Shown: positions 20,301-28,815 of the stretch, in pieces
Layout: every line of letters begins with the position of its first letter
Position numbering within the stretch: the first letter of the stretch is position 1
Source of the DNA: Echinometra lucunter
Taxonomy: Eukaryota > Echinodermata > Echinoidea > Camarodonta > Echinometridae
DNA length: 64,000 nt
Reading direction: 5' to 3'
Assembly: GCA_029962745.1 (NCBI GenBank)
Contig: CM057152.1
Span: 19,974,324 to 20,038,323 of the forward strand
Translations under genes and position numbers: made by a program
Notes under the pieces: generated by a model
Told to the model about the DNA's origin: nothing
The model's input: the letters and a program-made list of their open reading frames with translations, nothing else
Databases searched by the model: none

Positions 20301-22382
20301 AGCAAGGAGTCGTGTGATGAGATTCTGGATGCCTGTGTGAGGGCGCTAGCTGGAGACAAGGCGCAGGTGAAAGGTGCGGAGGAGTTGATTAAGTTGATGC
20401 AAGGAGATACTAGCAAGGTGAGTAGTGATGTGAAAAAAACCACAATAAAACTTTTGTTATTGAAAGCTCTTCCTGAATATTCAGGAGATAAAGTGAGTTT
20501 TATTTATTTACCTTTTTTCATTAGGATATATGAATTACATGTATTTAACCAGCCACAGTGTATGACCCCAATTAAATCCTCATAAACACATAAAAGCTTT
20601 CGAATCCGTAATGGCTACCGAACGCCTTGCTGAGGGAGGATCAATGAATCCTCAAAAATACACCCTCTCGTATCTCCCTTATTTTGGCACCAAAATTCTG
20701 ATATTATTCTTCATTTTTATTTTCTCTGAAAACGGTTGGGTATTTTTTGAAATACAAGTATTTTTCATTTTCAGGGGACCGTAGGAAGAGATGATGATTT
20801 TTTCCAGATATGAGCCTAGGAAACAATGAATATGCAAACGACTGACATGTTACCAGACTTACTCCCTGTGTATTTTCATGCTTGCGCAATGAGTAGTTTT
20901 CTATATTTCTGCCTTCAAAAATCACGGTTTCAACATGAAACAACTATAAGCTGCAACTACTGTGCATGCGCTTTTCCGACTTTTTCCAGGAATGAGCTAA
21001 GTCGAGCGCATTACGTCATGCATACCGTACTGTTGATCGACTAGCAGCCCAGCAAGCAATTTGTTCGCTGTTTATGCGAGGCCAAAATAATGTATGCATG
21101 TAATTTTCTTCCAAGTTTCCTTTCTGTAAAACTGTTCGTTGTTTACTAACTGTGCCGTGCTTTGTTCTGTGTTTTCGGAGCCATTTATTTCAGCTAGAAC
21201 TTCATAGAAGTGCACAGGTCTCGTACGGTTTGCACCACAGATAGTTCAGTGGTTTGCTATGCCTTAGCTTCACACAGTCACACTGCGCAGTGCGAAGACT
21301 GAATGCACATGACGTGATGTACATGAACCGTAGTACATGGGACCACACGAGATGAATCTTGAAGTGTTCATGAATGACATTGTCTTGGATTTTTTCCCAA
21401 CGTAACTTTTCGACAAGAAATTTTGATAATATATTTGGAGGGGACTTGTGATATACTTTGATTGTTAATATATGCAAGCTTCGATCTTGGGCAACAACAG
21501 AAAATATGAAAAATAACGTAACTTTTGCTGACTAAAAAAAAAAAAAAAGAGGCATCTCATTTCACTACGGGTAATTTTTCATATATCAAGACATGATTCT
21601 GCTACAAATGCATGTAGTTTTAATGATGCGAAAGAACAAGTCTCATTCTTTAATTTGAAGTTTGATTCATTTCATTTGGGGTTTTTAAGGCGAGATTTAC
21701 AGTTTAGCCAAGACTCCTCCGCAGCAGTTTTGCGTAAACAAATTGTTTATTTTATGCAAATTAGACAGGATGGAGTGAAAGCTTTGGGGCAGTTTGGGGT
21801 CGTATGCTGTGGCTGTAATATGAAGTATATGTTGTTTACTCTTTTTAAAAATCCTCTCATACCCAATTTATTCTCAGATATTTTGCGTATTTTTTCAAAA
21901 ACAAAAACAAAGGCAAAAAAAATGGATGTGAGCTTCGAGGTTTCAATAGGATTTTGGAAGGTGTAATGATATTCCTTTTGATGAACAGGGATGCAAAAAA
22001 TATTCATAGGCCTTAGATTGTGTGGTGTGTGATGCTGTCCCAACAGATGGTAGACATGTATTTAACAGAAATAGCATTTCAGAGATAAGGGTTGGAATGA
22101 GTTGCAAGCAAGTTTTGGTGTTGATCTCACTATTTCAATTTTTGGTGACAGATCAATGCCTACGTTCTGATTGGACGATTGAGACAAGCCTACCTATTAG
22201 CCGTGAAGGGAGAGAGGGAGGATGACGTGAGACGTATCGCTGTGGCAGCCGAGCAAGCTGAGGCATCAGGCGTCAAACTAAAACTTATCTGTGATCAGTG
22301 GCTGAGGGATTATGAGGCTAAGAAGAGGAATGCTGAACATACCAAAGAAGTGCTAGCCAGGAGTAAAGGTGTCAGGTATTAA
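5079..22382 (+). CDS. ZFYVE26: ZFYVE26 / spastizin, C-terminal part (last 16 exons)
   Basis: Exons: 5079-5338, 5792-5931, 7360-7412, 8565-8752, 9391-9551, 10774-10950, 11366-11531, 12725-12817, 13218-13280, 13738-13887, 14545-14742, 15271-15515, 17616-17841, 18918-18977, 20184-20417, 22152-22382. Splice phases match at every junction and give about 880 codons. An N-terminal low-complexity Ser/Pro stretch leads into a FYVE zinc finger with WVPD, RRHHCRRCG and PVRICDQC; this domain class binds PI3P on endosomal membranes. The following helical region carries wording I recognise from spastizin (AAMTCIKFFQAGAK, LHHVNRAKDHM, QLAFKIIQ, KINAYVLIGRLRQAYLLAV). Human ZFYVE26 is about 2,540 residues with FYVE near 1,810, so the length after the finger fits a complete C-terminus and roughly 1,700 residues lie upstream of the window. 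In vertebrates the protein works with SPG11 and AP-5 in lysosome reformation and in cytokinesis. Confidence 0.93.
5395..5590 (+). pseudogene. Decayed tandem copies of the FYVE WxxD exon segment
   Basis: CTGCCAGCTGTACCCCCACC at about 5403, followed by GATGATGAGGTCCATGG, GTTTGTCAGGATGGGTTCAG and a GGTGAGTGAAAGGCATA donor region, repeats real exon a at 5255-5355 in order. A third, shorter copy starts near 5550 (CTACCAGCTGTACCCCAACC). The second copy has lost the zinc cysteine context and frame, so neither should be used as an exon. The rest of the intron to 5792 shows nothing else. Confidence 0.75.
5792..5931 (+). CDS. ZFYVE26: ZFYVE26 exon b: FYVE core
   Basis: Starts FNRRHHCRRCGRVVCWKCS and ends ICDQCYDRFIAPR. 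It contains the basic R(R)HHCR patch that contacts PI3P, the remaining zinc ligands and the RVC-like motif. Acceptor CTTCCCAG, donor AAG|GTACGT. Confidence 0.95.
5932..7359. other. Intron, no gene recognised
   Basis: Intronic sequence between the FYVE core and the next small exon. It is AT-rich with a few direct-repeat words (TATATTTCTTTTCTGTGAAT twice near 7090-7130). The block 6120-6830 has a more GC-rich, repeat-like texture (GGGTACCCACATGACATCAT, GCGCGCCCGAACTGC). No inverted termini were found for it. No RNA gene or ORF is supported. Confidence 0.5.
7360..7412 (+). CDS. ZFYVE26: ZFYVE26 exon c (53 nt)
   Basis: Encodes RSHGTSQILEQRMKGKMS across phase-2 and phase-1 junctions. Too short for a stand-alone ORF call. 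Supported by consensus splice sites (AATCCTCAG / CAG|GTGAGC) and by phases that fit both neighbours. Confidence 0.8.
7746..7860 (+). pseudogene. Decayed upstream copy of exon d
   Basis: GTGGGAGGGGTTCAGGAGG then GTATGCCAACAGCTTCAAG and GAGCCAGACACCT follow the start of the real exon at 8565-8660 in order. An in-frame stop (AAGATAG) and frame changes make it non-coding. An unexplained 219-nt minus-strand ORF (7925-8143) lies just after it. Confidence 0.7.
8359..8466 (+). pseudogene. Second decayed copy of exon d with its intron lead-in
   Basis: Both the intronic lead (GATAGATGATGTAATGTTTG, then TTCACCTAG) and the exon start (GTGGGAAATGATTAGG, ATATGCTAGCAGCATG, GACCCAGACACCTGAG) repeat the real exon and its upstream intron at 8530-8640. 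Several stops are present. It appears to be a ~205-bp tandem duplication in which only the downstream copy stayed functional. Confidence 0.75.
8565..8752 (+). CDS. ZFYVE26: ZFYVE26 exon d: Gly/Ser linker then helical start
   Basis: Begins with a Gly/Ser-rich linker (GRASGGSGNMPGVSRS) and continues ITEWRLSLDEEYCSMVRED-like sequence into the C-terminal helical region. Acceptor TTCACCCAG, donor CAG|GTAAAG, phase 0 at its end. Confidence 0.88.
9012..9086 (-). repeat. 3'-end fragment of a tRNA-derived SINE
   Basis: (TAA)n is followed by GGGGTCTTGTATAGTGCTCA, CTGCACTCTTGGCGCTCC. The same tail wording occurs at 13427-13480, where the tRNA-like head is also present. This copy is therefore a truncated minus-strand SINE in an intron. 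Confidence 0.6.
9391..9551 (+). CDS. ZFYVE26: ZFYVE26 exon e
   Basis: Encodes APSTSLCLSILELHSDPGIC and continues through QLCQRLSEYLRPIRPGE to SLILR. Leucine-rich and helical, as expected for the region after the FYVE finger. Acceptor TTCTTTGCAG, donor CAG|GTAACA. Confidence 0.9.
9552..10773. other. Intron, no gene recognised
   Basis: Intron of 1.2 kb. Short ORFs at 10252-10726 on both strands overlap one another, have no recognisable domain and lack matching splice sites. I treat them as chance. The palindromic word CGAATGATTCG near 10436 is the only local structure noticed. Confidence 0.5.
10774..10950 (+). CDS. ZFYVE26: ZFYVE26 exon f
   Basis: Encodes SMMRTLLLNSKLKFLG, then a segment ending IPSIQQLTKMDTAR. 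The acceptor CCCTTCAG and donor AAG|GTAATC fit, with phases 1/2 as required by the neighbours. Confidence 0.9.
11366..11531 (+). CDS. ZFYVE26: ZFYVE26 exon g
   Basis: Encodes RIRDKLVLSERLSLAMEVST, then a conserved block reading AVWAAWGLGCLQAGDYEGA and REKLSKILK. The W-rich AAWGLGCLQ block resembles vertebrate spastizin. Acceptor CAACACAG, donor AAG|GTAAGG. Confidence 0.92.
11712..12147. mobile_element. Foldback MITE in intron
   Basis: CTTTAAAGTTGGCTGGACTT with GGTGTATACATG at the left end is the reverse complement, with mismatches, of ATACACCACGTCCAGCC and AACTTTAAAG at the right end. The interior includes a GT-rich stretch and a run of C, and encodes nothing. Confidence 0.7.
12725..12817 (+). 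CDS. ZFYVE26: ZFYVE26 exon h
   Basis: 31 codons, reading IPPDKNQTQGPNKLLQDVI and KILESSAGQTSK; phase 0 at both ends. The preceding intron has two C-runs (12402-12416, 12591-12604), which create chance Pro/Phe-rich ORFs. Confidence 0.85.
13218..13280 (+). CDS. ZFYVE26: ZFYVE26 exon i (63 nt)
   Basis: 21 codons (VQDILTMSAGSIKDFITQPY), phase 0/0, acceptor GTTGCCAG after a T-run, donor AAG|GTAATT. Confidence 0.85.
13425..13683 (-). mobile_element. tRNA-derived SINE
   Basis: Read on the minus strand, the head has an A-box-like GCGGTCTAGTGGATAC and a B box GGTTCGAGCCCC inside ACGGTTCGAGCCCCACC. These are the pol III promoter boxes of a tRNA-derived SINE. A non-tRNA body and a TAA-rich end then follow toward 13425. 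The tail matches the fragment at 9012-9086. It is not an intact tRNA gene: the acceptor stem does not close. Confidence 0.8.
13738..13887 (+). CDS. ZFYVE26: ZFYVE26 exon j
   Basis: 50 codons, including LKECIHYIQTYSSHLTAVQF and YMRHGWFQRAVSYILQQ. Aromatic-rich helical repeats are characteristic of this part of spastizin. Phase 0/0. Confidence 0.93.
14545..14742 (+). CDS. ZFYVE26: ZFYVE26 exon k, followed by a GC donor
   Basis: 66 codons, with QCSSEVFIEGLLVPSIKKGQ and HVNRLGWSHILYQMQLFMK. The reading frame continues cleanly into exon l only if the intron starts with GCAAGT, so this is a GC-AG intron. The next exon (DFVRAAMTCIKFF) follows at 15271 in phase. Confidence 0.92.
15271..15515 (+). 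CDS. ZFYVE26: ZFYVE26 exon l
   Basis: Encodes DFVRAAMTCIKFFQAGAKSY, then LHHVNRAKDHMTAVMDDKQW, a Ser/Gly/Pro linker, and IRLTLTPSELTK. Vertebrate spastizin has the same order of an AMTCI block followed by a linker and a helix that begins in the next exon. Donor TAA|GTAAGT, phase 2. Confidence 0.93.
15636..16095. mobile_element. Foldback MITE in intron
   Basis: TCTGGGCCAGTATTCACTTC at the left is mirrored by GAATACTGGCTCTGG at the right. The subterminal motif TGCTTAAGTCA / TTAGCCAAGTAAAATGCTAAG gives further complementarity. About 460 bp, non-coding. Confidence 0.7.
16395..17145. repeat. TGCCTCCGCC-bounded element with ~150-bp tandem units
   Basis: Starts ATGCCTCCGCCCACCGTAGG followed by GTTGTCGGAGGCATTATG and GTCCGTCCGTCTGTCC. 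Four units follow, each with AACTTAAGAACCATTTGACAG, a CTTCAAACTTG core, GGGAGGGACAATGATCTGAT and AAGGTCAAAGGTCA. It ends GGTGGAGGCATAAAG, the inverse of the start. A relative lies at 23903-24860. This is a non-autonomous dispersed repeat, not coding. Confidence 0.82.
17616..17841 (+). CDS. ZFYVE26: ZFYVE26 exon m
   Basis: Encodes KHLNTISLQIEVTTFLHRHL, then a Pro/Ser/Gly linker and LPTLFGNSMEKADVVHK. It completes the helix begun in exon l. Acceptor TTTCCTCAG; the competing ORF in another frame (17550-17936) is a shadow. Confidence 0.92.
17898..18707. mobile_element. Foldback MITE, interrupted by a second MITE
   Basis: GTGTTTCACAAAGCTGTGTG at the left is mirrored by CACAGCTTCGTGAAACATG at the right. 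Subterminal ACACGTGACTTTAATAATGA pairs loosely with CGTTCTGAAAGTCATGCATA. The TTAA-type MITE at 18172-18653 is inserted inside it. The same GTTTCATAAAGCTG style of terminus recurs at 33591-33928. Confidence 0.65.
18172..18653. mobile_element. Nested MITE with TTAA target duplication
   Basis: Flanked by TTAA at 18168-18171 and 18654-18657. Termini are AGGCATTGGCTAAC and GTTAACCAATGTCT (inverted). TTAA duplication is typical of piggyBac- and Kolobok-type transposases; which one mobilised it cannot be told. Length 482 bp. Confidence 0.7.
18918..18977 (+). CDS. ZFYVE26: ZFYVE26 exon n (60 nt)
   Basis: 20 codons, VLLAGASVQEGFQLAFKIIQ, phase 0/0. The EGFxLAF block is conserved in spastizin. Acceptor TTTTTAG, donor CAG|GTAATC. 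Confidence 0.92.
19670..19838. repeat. Polypyrimidine (CT-rich) tract
   Basis: About 170 bp almost entirely C and T on the plus strand (CTCTCTCTTTCTTTCTC and similar). It produces chance Ser/Phe/Leu and Arg/Lys/Glu ORFs on the two strands. Confidence 0.85.
19940..20158 (+). mobile_element. 3'-end fragment of a CR1/jockey-type LINE
   Basis: Contains GAGGAGAGCCTTTTACAG, a T-rich run, TGTATTGTTGATCATTGTTA, and ends AAATGAAATAAAATAAAATAC. The order resembles the 3' end of the LINE at 45330-45595 (TACAGGGCCTTTCGGCC, then an AATAAATGG/TGAATGAA tail). Non-coding remnant just upstream of exon o. Confidence 0.45.
20184..20417 (+). CDS. ZFYVE26: ZFYVE26 exon o
   Basis: 78 codons starting DLRLAETKIYSRAGRRLSLL, continuing EVKLLLKCHKDTGLASKESC and ending KLMQGDTSK; phase 0/0. 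Acceptor CTTCAACAG, donor AAG|GTGAG. Confidence 0.92.
20418..22151. other. Last ZFYVE26 intron, no gene recognised
   Basis: 1.7 kb. A more GC-rich, repeat-like middle (20600-21550, with CATGCGCTTTTCCGAC, GCGCATTACGTCATGCATAC and a terminal A-run at 21535-21548) suggests an inserted element. I could not find paired termini. The small ORFs in it are unsupported. Confidence 0.45.
22152..22382 (+). CDS. ZFYVE26: ZFYVE26 terminal exon with stop
   Basis: Encodes INAYVLIGRLRQAYLLAVKG, then an Arg/Glu-rich helix and LKLICDQWLRDYEAKKRN, ending SKGVRY and TAA at 22380-22382. The end matches the expected C-terminus of the family after the INAY/AYLLAV block. Acceptor GGTGACAG, phase 0. Confidence 0.94.
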   Translation: MNAYVLIGRLRQAYLLAVKGEREDDVRRIAVAAEQAEASGVKLKLICDQWLRDYEAKKRNAEHTKEVLARSKGVRY

Positions 22383-23760
22383 AAAAGCCAGTATAAATGT
22401 TCTGTTGTGCAAGCCATGAACTAACTCTCCCAGACTTTCAATTTGGTAATGAATAAAATCTTGAGAACTGGGAGAGGTGAAAAATAATTATCTAGCCTTC
22501 AAATTCTTTTATGTCATTTAGGAAGAATATTAAAGTAAAATGTCCCATGATGAGCACTGCTCATCAAATGCCTTCATATTATATTAGAAATAAGACCCCC
22601 CAAAAGCTGTGGTGGTCGGGCTGAAAATTGATGCTACATTTACTTGTAGTCCCACATATTCACTTCTGTGTTCAGTGCACACGCTTTTTGGGGTAAGCTT
22701 GAGTAGATTTCTTATTATATTGATGATTTCAAAACCCCAAACTAGACACCAGTTTTTATGTGCCACATAGTCTGCTCCTTCCCGGATACTCTATAGAGAG
22801 AGTTTCCTTCTCAAATTAGTTACTTGAATTCATTTTGATTTCATTTATTTTTCTGTTCCACAGTAAACATATACAAAACAAAATATATAAATTCAGTAAT
22901 CTTGTATTACATAACCGATGTAATGAAACAACATTGTAAAAAAAGAACAGAATTACTGAGGAACTGAACAAAGTAAAGTTGACCTTACTGAAAAACGATA
23001 AAATGTAGGGGCAGGCTAAAAAAGCAAAGCTTGTAAGGTGCAAGCCCCATGAAACTTAGTTATATGTATACGGTCAAAACTTTATCCATGAACAACATCC
23101 ATTTGCTTAAACATCACTCTGTCACTGTTTGTGTGTATGTGTGTGTGGGTGGGTGGGGTACACATACTTCTGTTTATGAATAGCAAAATACTATTGAGCC
23201 ATATTAAATAATCACAAAAGGGTTTTCTCCTATAATGGTGTCGTGTTCATATAGGCAAAAAAATATATGACCAAGTTATAGCTTCCAATTTCCTGATGTA
23301 TTTGAAAATTTATTATAAATACTATAAACATTGAATTTATATAGCAGTTTGTCTGCATCCTAAATGAGAAATAGTTATTACAACTTATTGTCACACTTGC
23401 CATCTAATGATCGTTCATAGTCTTTAAACCTCTTGAACAATAAATATACCACATACATTTAATTCAGTAATCTCCATCATTGCTCTTGCAAAACATGTAC
23501 TATAAAAACTTTGTATTTGCATATTTTTATCTCCCTTCATCATGTTCGAATAGAATATCATTATCAATCATTGCCTTGTTTCATTGCGGTGCTGATGAAA
23601 TCCCCATTTCAGTCTTTTACATTCCACTGTGGTACTTGATCCATGTTTATTTAGGATCTTGCACCTACACAAATAAGTGCAGTGAAATTTGAAACAAGTG
23701 TTGTTCATAATCTCCAGAGTGATGCCAAGCTAGATAATCTTCTGTGTCCATTATAAATAT
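22383..23760 (+). other. Probable ZFYVE26 3' UTR and flank
   Basis: No coding sequence seen. A canonical AATAAA lies at 22452-22457, only 70 nt after the stop, and another near 23440. Either could serve polyadenylation, and nothing in the sequence decides between them. Confidence 0.45.
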
Positions 23761-23775
23761 ATTATTGCAATATGT

Positions 23776-23803
23776 ATACATATATATATATATATATATA
23801 TAT
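23776..23803. repeat. (TA)n microsatellite
   Basis: Pure TA dinucleotide run of about 14 units. Confidence 0.95.
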
Positions 23804-23902
23804 TTAGAAAAGATAAACCCAGGTTATTAAAACTTTAATCTAGAAAATAGCTTTCGTAGAGATTTAAATCAGCAGATAACTTATATTGTGTAAAAGAGTT
23901 GT

Positions 23903-24862
23903 TATGCCTCTGCCCATCATAGGTGGTGCAGGAGGCGTTATGTTTTCAGGTTGTCTGTCTGTCTGTCCATCCTGATATCTCAAGAACCATTTGAGGTATG
24001 AACTTCATACTTGTTCTTAGTATGTATCACCAAAGAAAAATGATCTTAGAAGATTTTGGGATATGGTCAAAGGTCACAGAGGTCAGTTTATAAATTTCAG
24101 GTTTTAGTCTTGTGCTGCAGCATCTCAAGAGACATTTGAGGTATGAACTTCAAACTTGGCCCTGGTGTGTATCACCATAAGAAAATGATCTTTTAAGATT
24201 TTGGAATATGAAGATCAAAGGTCATAGAGGTTAATTTATGAAATTTCAGGTTTTAGTCTTGTTGACACAGTATCTCAAGAACCATTTGAGGTATGAACTT
24301 GGCCCTAGTGTGTATCAGCATAGGAAAATGATCTTTTAAGATTTTGGAATATGAAGATCAAAGGTCATAGAGGTTAATTTATGAAATTTCAGGTTTTAGT
24401 CTTGTTGACACAGTATCTCAAGAACCATTTGAGGTATGAACTTCAAAGTTGGTGCTAGAATGCATCACCATAAGAAGACAATATGTTTAGATTTTGGGGT
24501 GTGCAGGTCAAAAGTCAGTTCTAGAATTTCATTATTTAGCCTTCATAAAGCGATATCTCTAGAATTATTGGAAGTATGAATTTCAAACTTGGTGCTTGTA
24601 TGCATCATCAAAGGAAGACAATCTGATTTTAGTACGTAGGTCAAAGTTCTAAGGTCGTATTGGTCAATATGCATGAAACTAAAGATCTGTTGGTTTAGTT
24701 TGCACTAAATTTGAAAAAAAAAAAATTGAAAAGTGACCAGACTTTCGGCTTGTCAGGTAAAAGGACAATTATCATGTCATAGGTTTTTTTTTTATTCTGG
24801 TTATCACAATAATTCAAGAACAGTTTGAACCATAGAATTAACTGAATATAGGCAGAGGCATA
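23903..24862. repeat. Second TGCCTCTGCC-bounded tandem-unit element
   Basis: Begins TTATGCCTCTGCCCATCATA and GGAGGCGTTATGTTTTCAGG with a GTCTGTCTGTCTGTCC run. Five units of about 110-130 bp follow, each with ATCTCAAGAACCATTTGAGG, AACTTCAAACTTGG, GTGTATCACCA and AAGGTCATAGAGGT. Two adjacent units (24230-24430) are almost identical. Ends near GGCAGAGGCATATATGG, inverted to the start. Same family style as 16395-17145. Confidence 0.8.
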
Positions 24863-27185
24863 TATGGATATACATGTGATGTGATGTCATATTTAATTTA
24901 TGTGACCTTTGAAACCATGTACTACATCATTAGTCTCTATTAAGCATATTATTGAACTCCTTTGTGTTCTACTGTGTATCACGACAAAGTATATTCTCAT
25001 TTTTATTAGATGAATTTGTGAGGAATTTTGTATTGCAATTAAAAAAAAAAAATGTTATGTCTGTTGTCCCACACTTTTGACTGACATAGAAGGAGACAGG
25101 GGATTTAGCATGGAAGATATCTGATATTTAATCAAAACATGCTTTGTCTGGAGAAACGAAATCTTGATTTTCAAGTTTCGGTGAATATCATTTTCATAGT
25201 CCAGTGTTTGTCTATATTTTGTCCTGTTAAAGATTTCTTGTGTATCAATAAGGAGAATAGTGTTTTCTGCCAAAGTTTTGCCAATCATAATAAATTCAGT
25301 ACATGTAATTCTTTTTTGTCCCCTCTCTCTCTCTGCTGAATATATCACAATTTTTGGTCCACTGTTTTAAAGGGAAAGGAAGATTTTAGATATTACCTGT
25401 ACTCTACACACATATTCAGTTATTGCTGTCTCATGTTTCATACTGATTATGTAACATCAAACGAATGTTTGTGGTTTAAATTATAGTATGTGAAGTTACC
25501 AACAAGGTTTTTCACTAAATTGGCCAGTGCGTAGAGAGAGAGAGAGAGAGAGAGAGAGAGTAAAGGAGAACATAATGTAATTGATGTGCATCGCATTCCT
25601 ATTAATAGGAGTTGATCTTGTATGCAGTAATTGTGAATTATTGGAGAACAAATCTTGCCACAAAAAGTACTGACACAGACATGTTTGTGATTCTGATTAT
25701 ATTCTGTTATCTGTGTGTAACTGCAATCTTTAGCTAATAAACTACTCAACCGATAGGACCATGCTATATTTTCCATAAATTATGCAGACATATTTCATGT
25801 TATAACTGTCATTATTTGATAAGTATGTTATTGCACATGACCATATTATGGTAACTTTGATGGAAATGTTTCACAGAGATTGTAAAAGTATATTATGACT
25901 CTTTCAATTCTACATAGTACAATTAAATCTCCTTTAGTAACCACCTGTCTATAAAGACCACAGTATTTGTTTCCCTTCAATAGTTTTTCCCATTGAAACA
26001 TGAAGTAAAGAAACTGATACATAATGACCACCTGCTTATAAATATTGCCTTTTTTGTCTCCCTTGGGTGGTCAAATTACACATGGACTATACTTAGTGAA
26101 CTGAATAATTTTTGCCCAAATTAGTCATGAGTTAAGACAATTTTGATTAGCCACCAATGTTCAACTTGAGTTAGCAATAGGAACAGAAACAGATAAATTG
26201 AATCTTTATCAGAAATTTTGAATCAGTATATTGATGTTTTCATCAGACCCATTTGATGTTTGGATTTTGATTTCTTTCAGTATATATGAATGTATGTCTT
26301 TCTATTATTTTTCAAATCTGAATTGTGCAGAACTTTCAAGTTTATATTTTTATATGATAAACTTTGTATATGTGAAAATAATAGATGTACATGTATAATG
26401 CATAGAAAATTAAATTTTATATACATCTCAGCATCATGTTTTTGCTGTAGTTCTTTTCATTTCAGGTGAAAGTTTCATTACCTGCTTTTTTACAAGTTAT
26501 TGTCAGAACTACTTTGCTACATTGAAGTGTACCATTTTCTTTTATGCAATTGCTTCCAAATCACTATACCTATGCAAAATATGAGCTCCAAATATTACTT
26601 CCATAAAAAGGTCTTGTGAGTTCAAATACACACTCAGTTAATGTAAGAGCGACTGTCTAGTAGTAGACTAGTCAATGTTTGCATATGCGTGTGTATGAAT
26701 TAGGGCGTATGCAAATTCGAACAGCCCTTCAAATCCGTTCATCGTGGTCTTATGTTATTCTAAATTTTCTTCAAAATTTAGCTGTTTAGCTGAAATGCTA
26801 CGTGAAGTTTTAGGGAGTTATGTATTAGCTGTACAAAAGTCATTTTTCAGGTGATTGTTGCTCATCTGAAAAAGAAGTTCTCAGGAATGTAAGAAAACAA
26901 TAAACTCATCTCGGGGAACTCATTATCAATGAATTTATTAAAGAGGTAATAGAAAAACAAATCTATATGATCTTTAATAGCATATATTAACTAGGATATG
27001 AAATTTTATATGCAAAAATATCATGGCATTGTATTGTACAAAACCCTATAACTAAAGCATAAATTCCTACAACTAATTCATATGATTTGTTATCATTATT
27101 ATTATTATTATTTATGTGACCATATATAAAAATGCAAAACAATACCTGGCAAGAAATACAAGCACATACATGTAATGAAAAAAGA
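24863..27185. other. Intergenic, no gene recognised
   Basis: AT-rich sequence between the two genes. It includes a (GA)n run at about 25530-25560 and a (TTA)n run near 27093-27112. The short ORFs are in low-complexity or AT-rich contexts without domain signals. No promoter or RNA gene could be supported. Confidence 0.5.
25530..25561. repeat. (GA)n microsatellite
   Basis: Pure GA run of about 15 units, directly readable. Confidence 0.95.
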
Positions 27186-27189
27186 ATGA

Positions 27190-27620
27190 GAACTTAGAGT
27201 TCTGTGTGGGATCCCTACTAGAAAGGTCATCAGGATAACCTTGAAAAGGTTCAAAGAAGAGCTGCAAGATTTGTAAAAAAATGAATACAAACGTCATAGT
27301 AGTGTAACTGCAATGATAAACTACCTTGGATGGGAAATTCTACAAGATAGGAGAACCAAAAGTCGTCTCATATTGTCTTGTTTAAAGAGAATCATAACCT
27401 TACCCCACCTAATATCGATCAGATAGCTTAGAAATCTTTTACTACATCAACAAGGCAACCACACAAATTAAATTATAATGTAATTAGGGCCAACAAAGAC
27501 TGCTACAAATATTCTTTGTATCCGCAAACAATAATAGATTGGAATTCACTCCCTCATACTACTAAAAATGCATCTGATCTTGCAAGGTTTAAAGTATTGA
27601 TAAATAGCACAAATTAAATG
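27190..27620 (+). pseudogene. C-terminal remnant of a CR1/jockey-type LINE ORF2
   Basis: With a few stops and frame slips the plus strand reads NLEKVQRRAARFVKN-like, then a block ending LGWEILQDRRTKSRLILSC, LKRIHNL, and finally WNSLPHTTKNASDLARFKVL. This QRRAARFV ... LGW..L..RR ... WN.LP pattern is the usual region after the RT in CR1/L2/jockey elements. Only the last ~140 codons are present. Confidence 0.75.
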
Positions 27621-27714
27621 ATGCAAAGTAGCAGTGTCTGCATGATGGCTTGCACGTCGATAGCATTTTAGGCGGTTTGGTGCAGTATCAATAAGACAAA
27701 CATGTTAGAGTAGC

Positions 27715-27995
27715 ATGTGGTGGTGGTGGTGGGGAGGGGGATGGGCAGCAGTGTGCGTGACAGTGAAATACAGCATGGTTGCCTAGTGGCATACGCTGTA
27801 TGTGCTCCCCTGACCCCCCCCCCCCCCACACACACACACGCTGCTCCCAATAAGTATATTGCATCTCTCTACATAGAATATTGCATATGATTAAGATATA
27901 CATTGAGGAAAAACGGATGTTTTGCTCAATGAAACACAAGTCCATACACACACCCTCACCCACCCCCCATCCACACCCACACACACACATACTCT
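27715..27995. repeat. G/C-run and (CA)n low-complexity block
   Basis: TGGTGGTGGTGG near 27720, a C-run and (CA)n near 27815-27840, and more CACACCC repeats at 27945-27990. The minus-strand Cys/Gly-rich ORFs here are artefacts of these repeats. Confidence 0.8.
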
Positions 27996-28142
27996 TCCAT
28001 CCTATCTCTAGCCTTTGATAGCATTTCGAATAAAAAAATATACTGTCATAAACATCGTTTATAAATGGTTTTAAAAATTTCAAAAATTGAAATATTTCTT
28101 CTCTGAAAAGCATGTGTTGTGTGTGCAGGAGCGTGTGTATGT

Positions 28143-28275
28143 GAGGTGCCGTAGTCGAGTGGTTTAAGGTGCTTGACTGGAGACGCGAAGGTCCGGGGTT
28201 CGATCCCTGGTACAGTACTTATGGCCTTGAGCAAGGCATTTTATCTACATTGCTGTTTTATCGTCTATCAAATAA
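28143..28275 (+). mobile_element. tRNA-derived SINE
   Basis: GGTGCCGTAGTCGAGTGGTT carries an A-box-like TAGTCGAGTGG, and GGGGTTCGATCCCTGG carries a B box. It is followed by the conserved SINE body phrase CCTTGAGCAAGGCATTTTAT and an AATAAAG-like end. The head resembles tRNA-Leu/Ser, but the body shows it is a SINE. A related full-length copy is at 51795-52125. Confidence 0.78.
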
Positions 28276-28563
28276 AGTGATGTGCTGTATGCATATTGAT
28301 ACCAATGTGTGCATGTGTTGTTGTTTTTTTTTTTTAATGTACACACCATCCCCCTCTCTAAAAAGTTGGGGGATATATACCCCCACCCCCGTCCAGGATT
28401 TACGGCGATGACCTAAATTTGAAATTGAATTGAAATTGAAAATTCCTGTGAATGATGCAGGCAGTGCTAACCTGAAATTTTCCTTAAACAAAACTTTTAA
28501 ACCCATAAATTCTGTGAGCTAGGAATATTTCATTTTAGCTGTTACACATAATATACCTTTTCC

Positions 28564-28815
28564 AGGGGCTGCGCCAAGGTATTTTGACAGGGGGCAAGAT
28601 GACCGACAGGAGGGTTTATTTATGTGTTAAATGAACAAACGGGGTTATTATACAATCAATAGTTGCATGACCCTACCGTCTCTTCCCTTTACTCTCTTAT
28701 CCTCTTGTTCTTGCTCTTCTTGTTCTTCTTCTTCTTCCTGTATTTTTGATCACTTGGAAAATCATTGGGCAGCTGCCCCTGCCTCCCCCCCCCCCTTTAG
28801 CGCTGCCCCTGACAT
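28564..28815. mobile_element. Short MITE, CAGGGGC termini
   Basis: CCAGGGGCTGCGCCAAGG at the left is mirrored by TTTAGCGCTGCCCCTGACA at the right, with a G-run/C-run near both ends. The CAGGGGC start is a common hAT-like terminus; no clear 8-bp duplication was confirmed. Confidence 0.55.

Noticed and set aside
28143..28215. Genuine tRNA gene (Leu/Ser-like)
   Set aside because: A and B boxes are present but the acceptor stem is imperfect and a SINE body follows.
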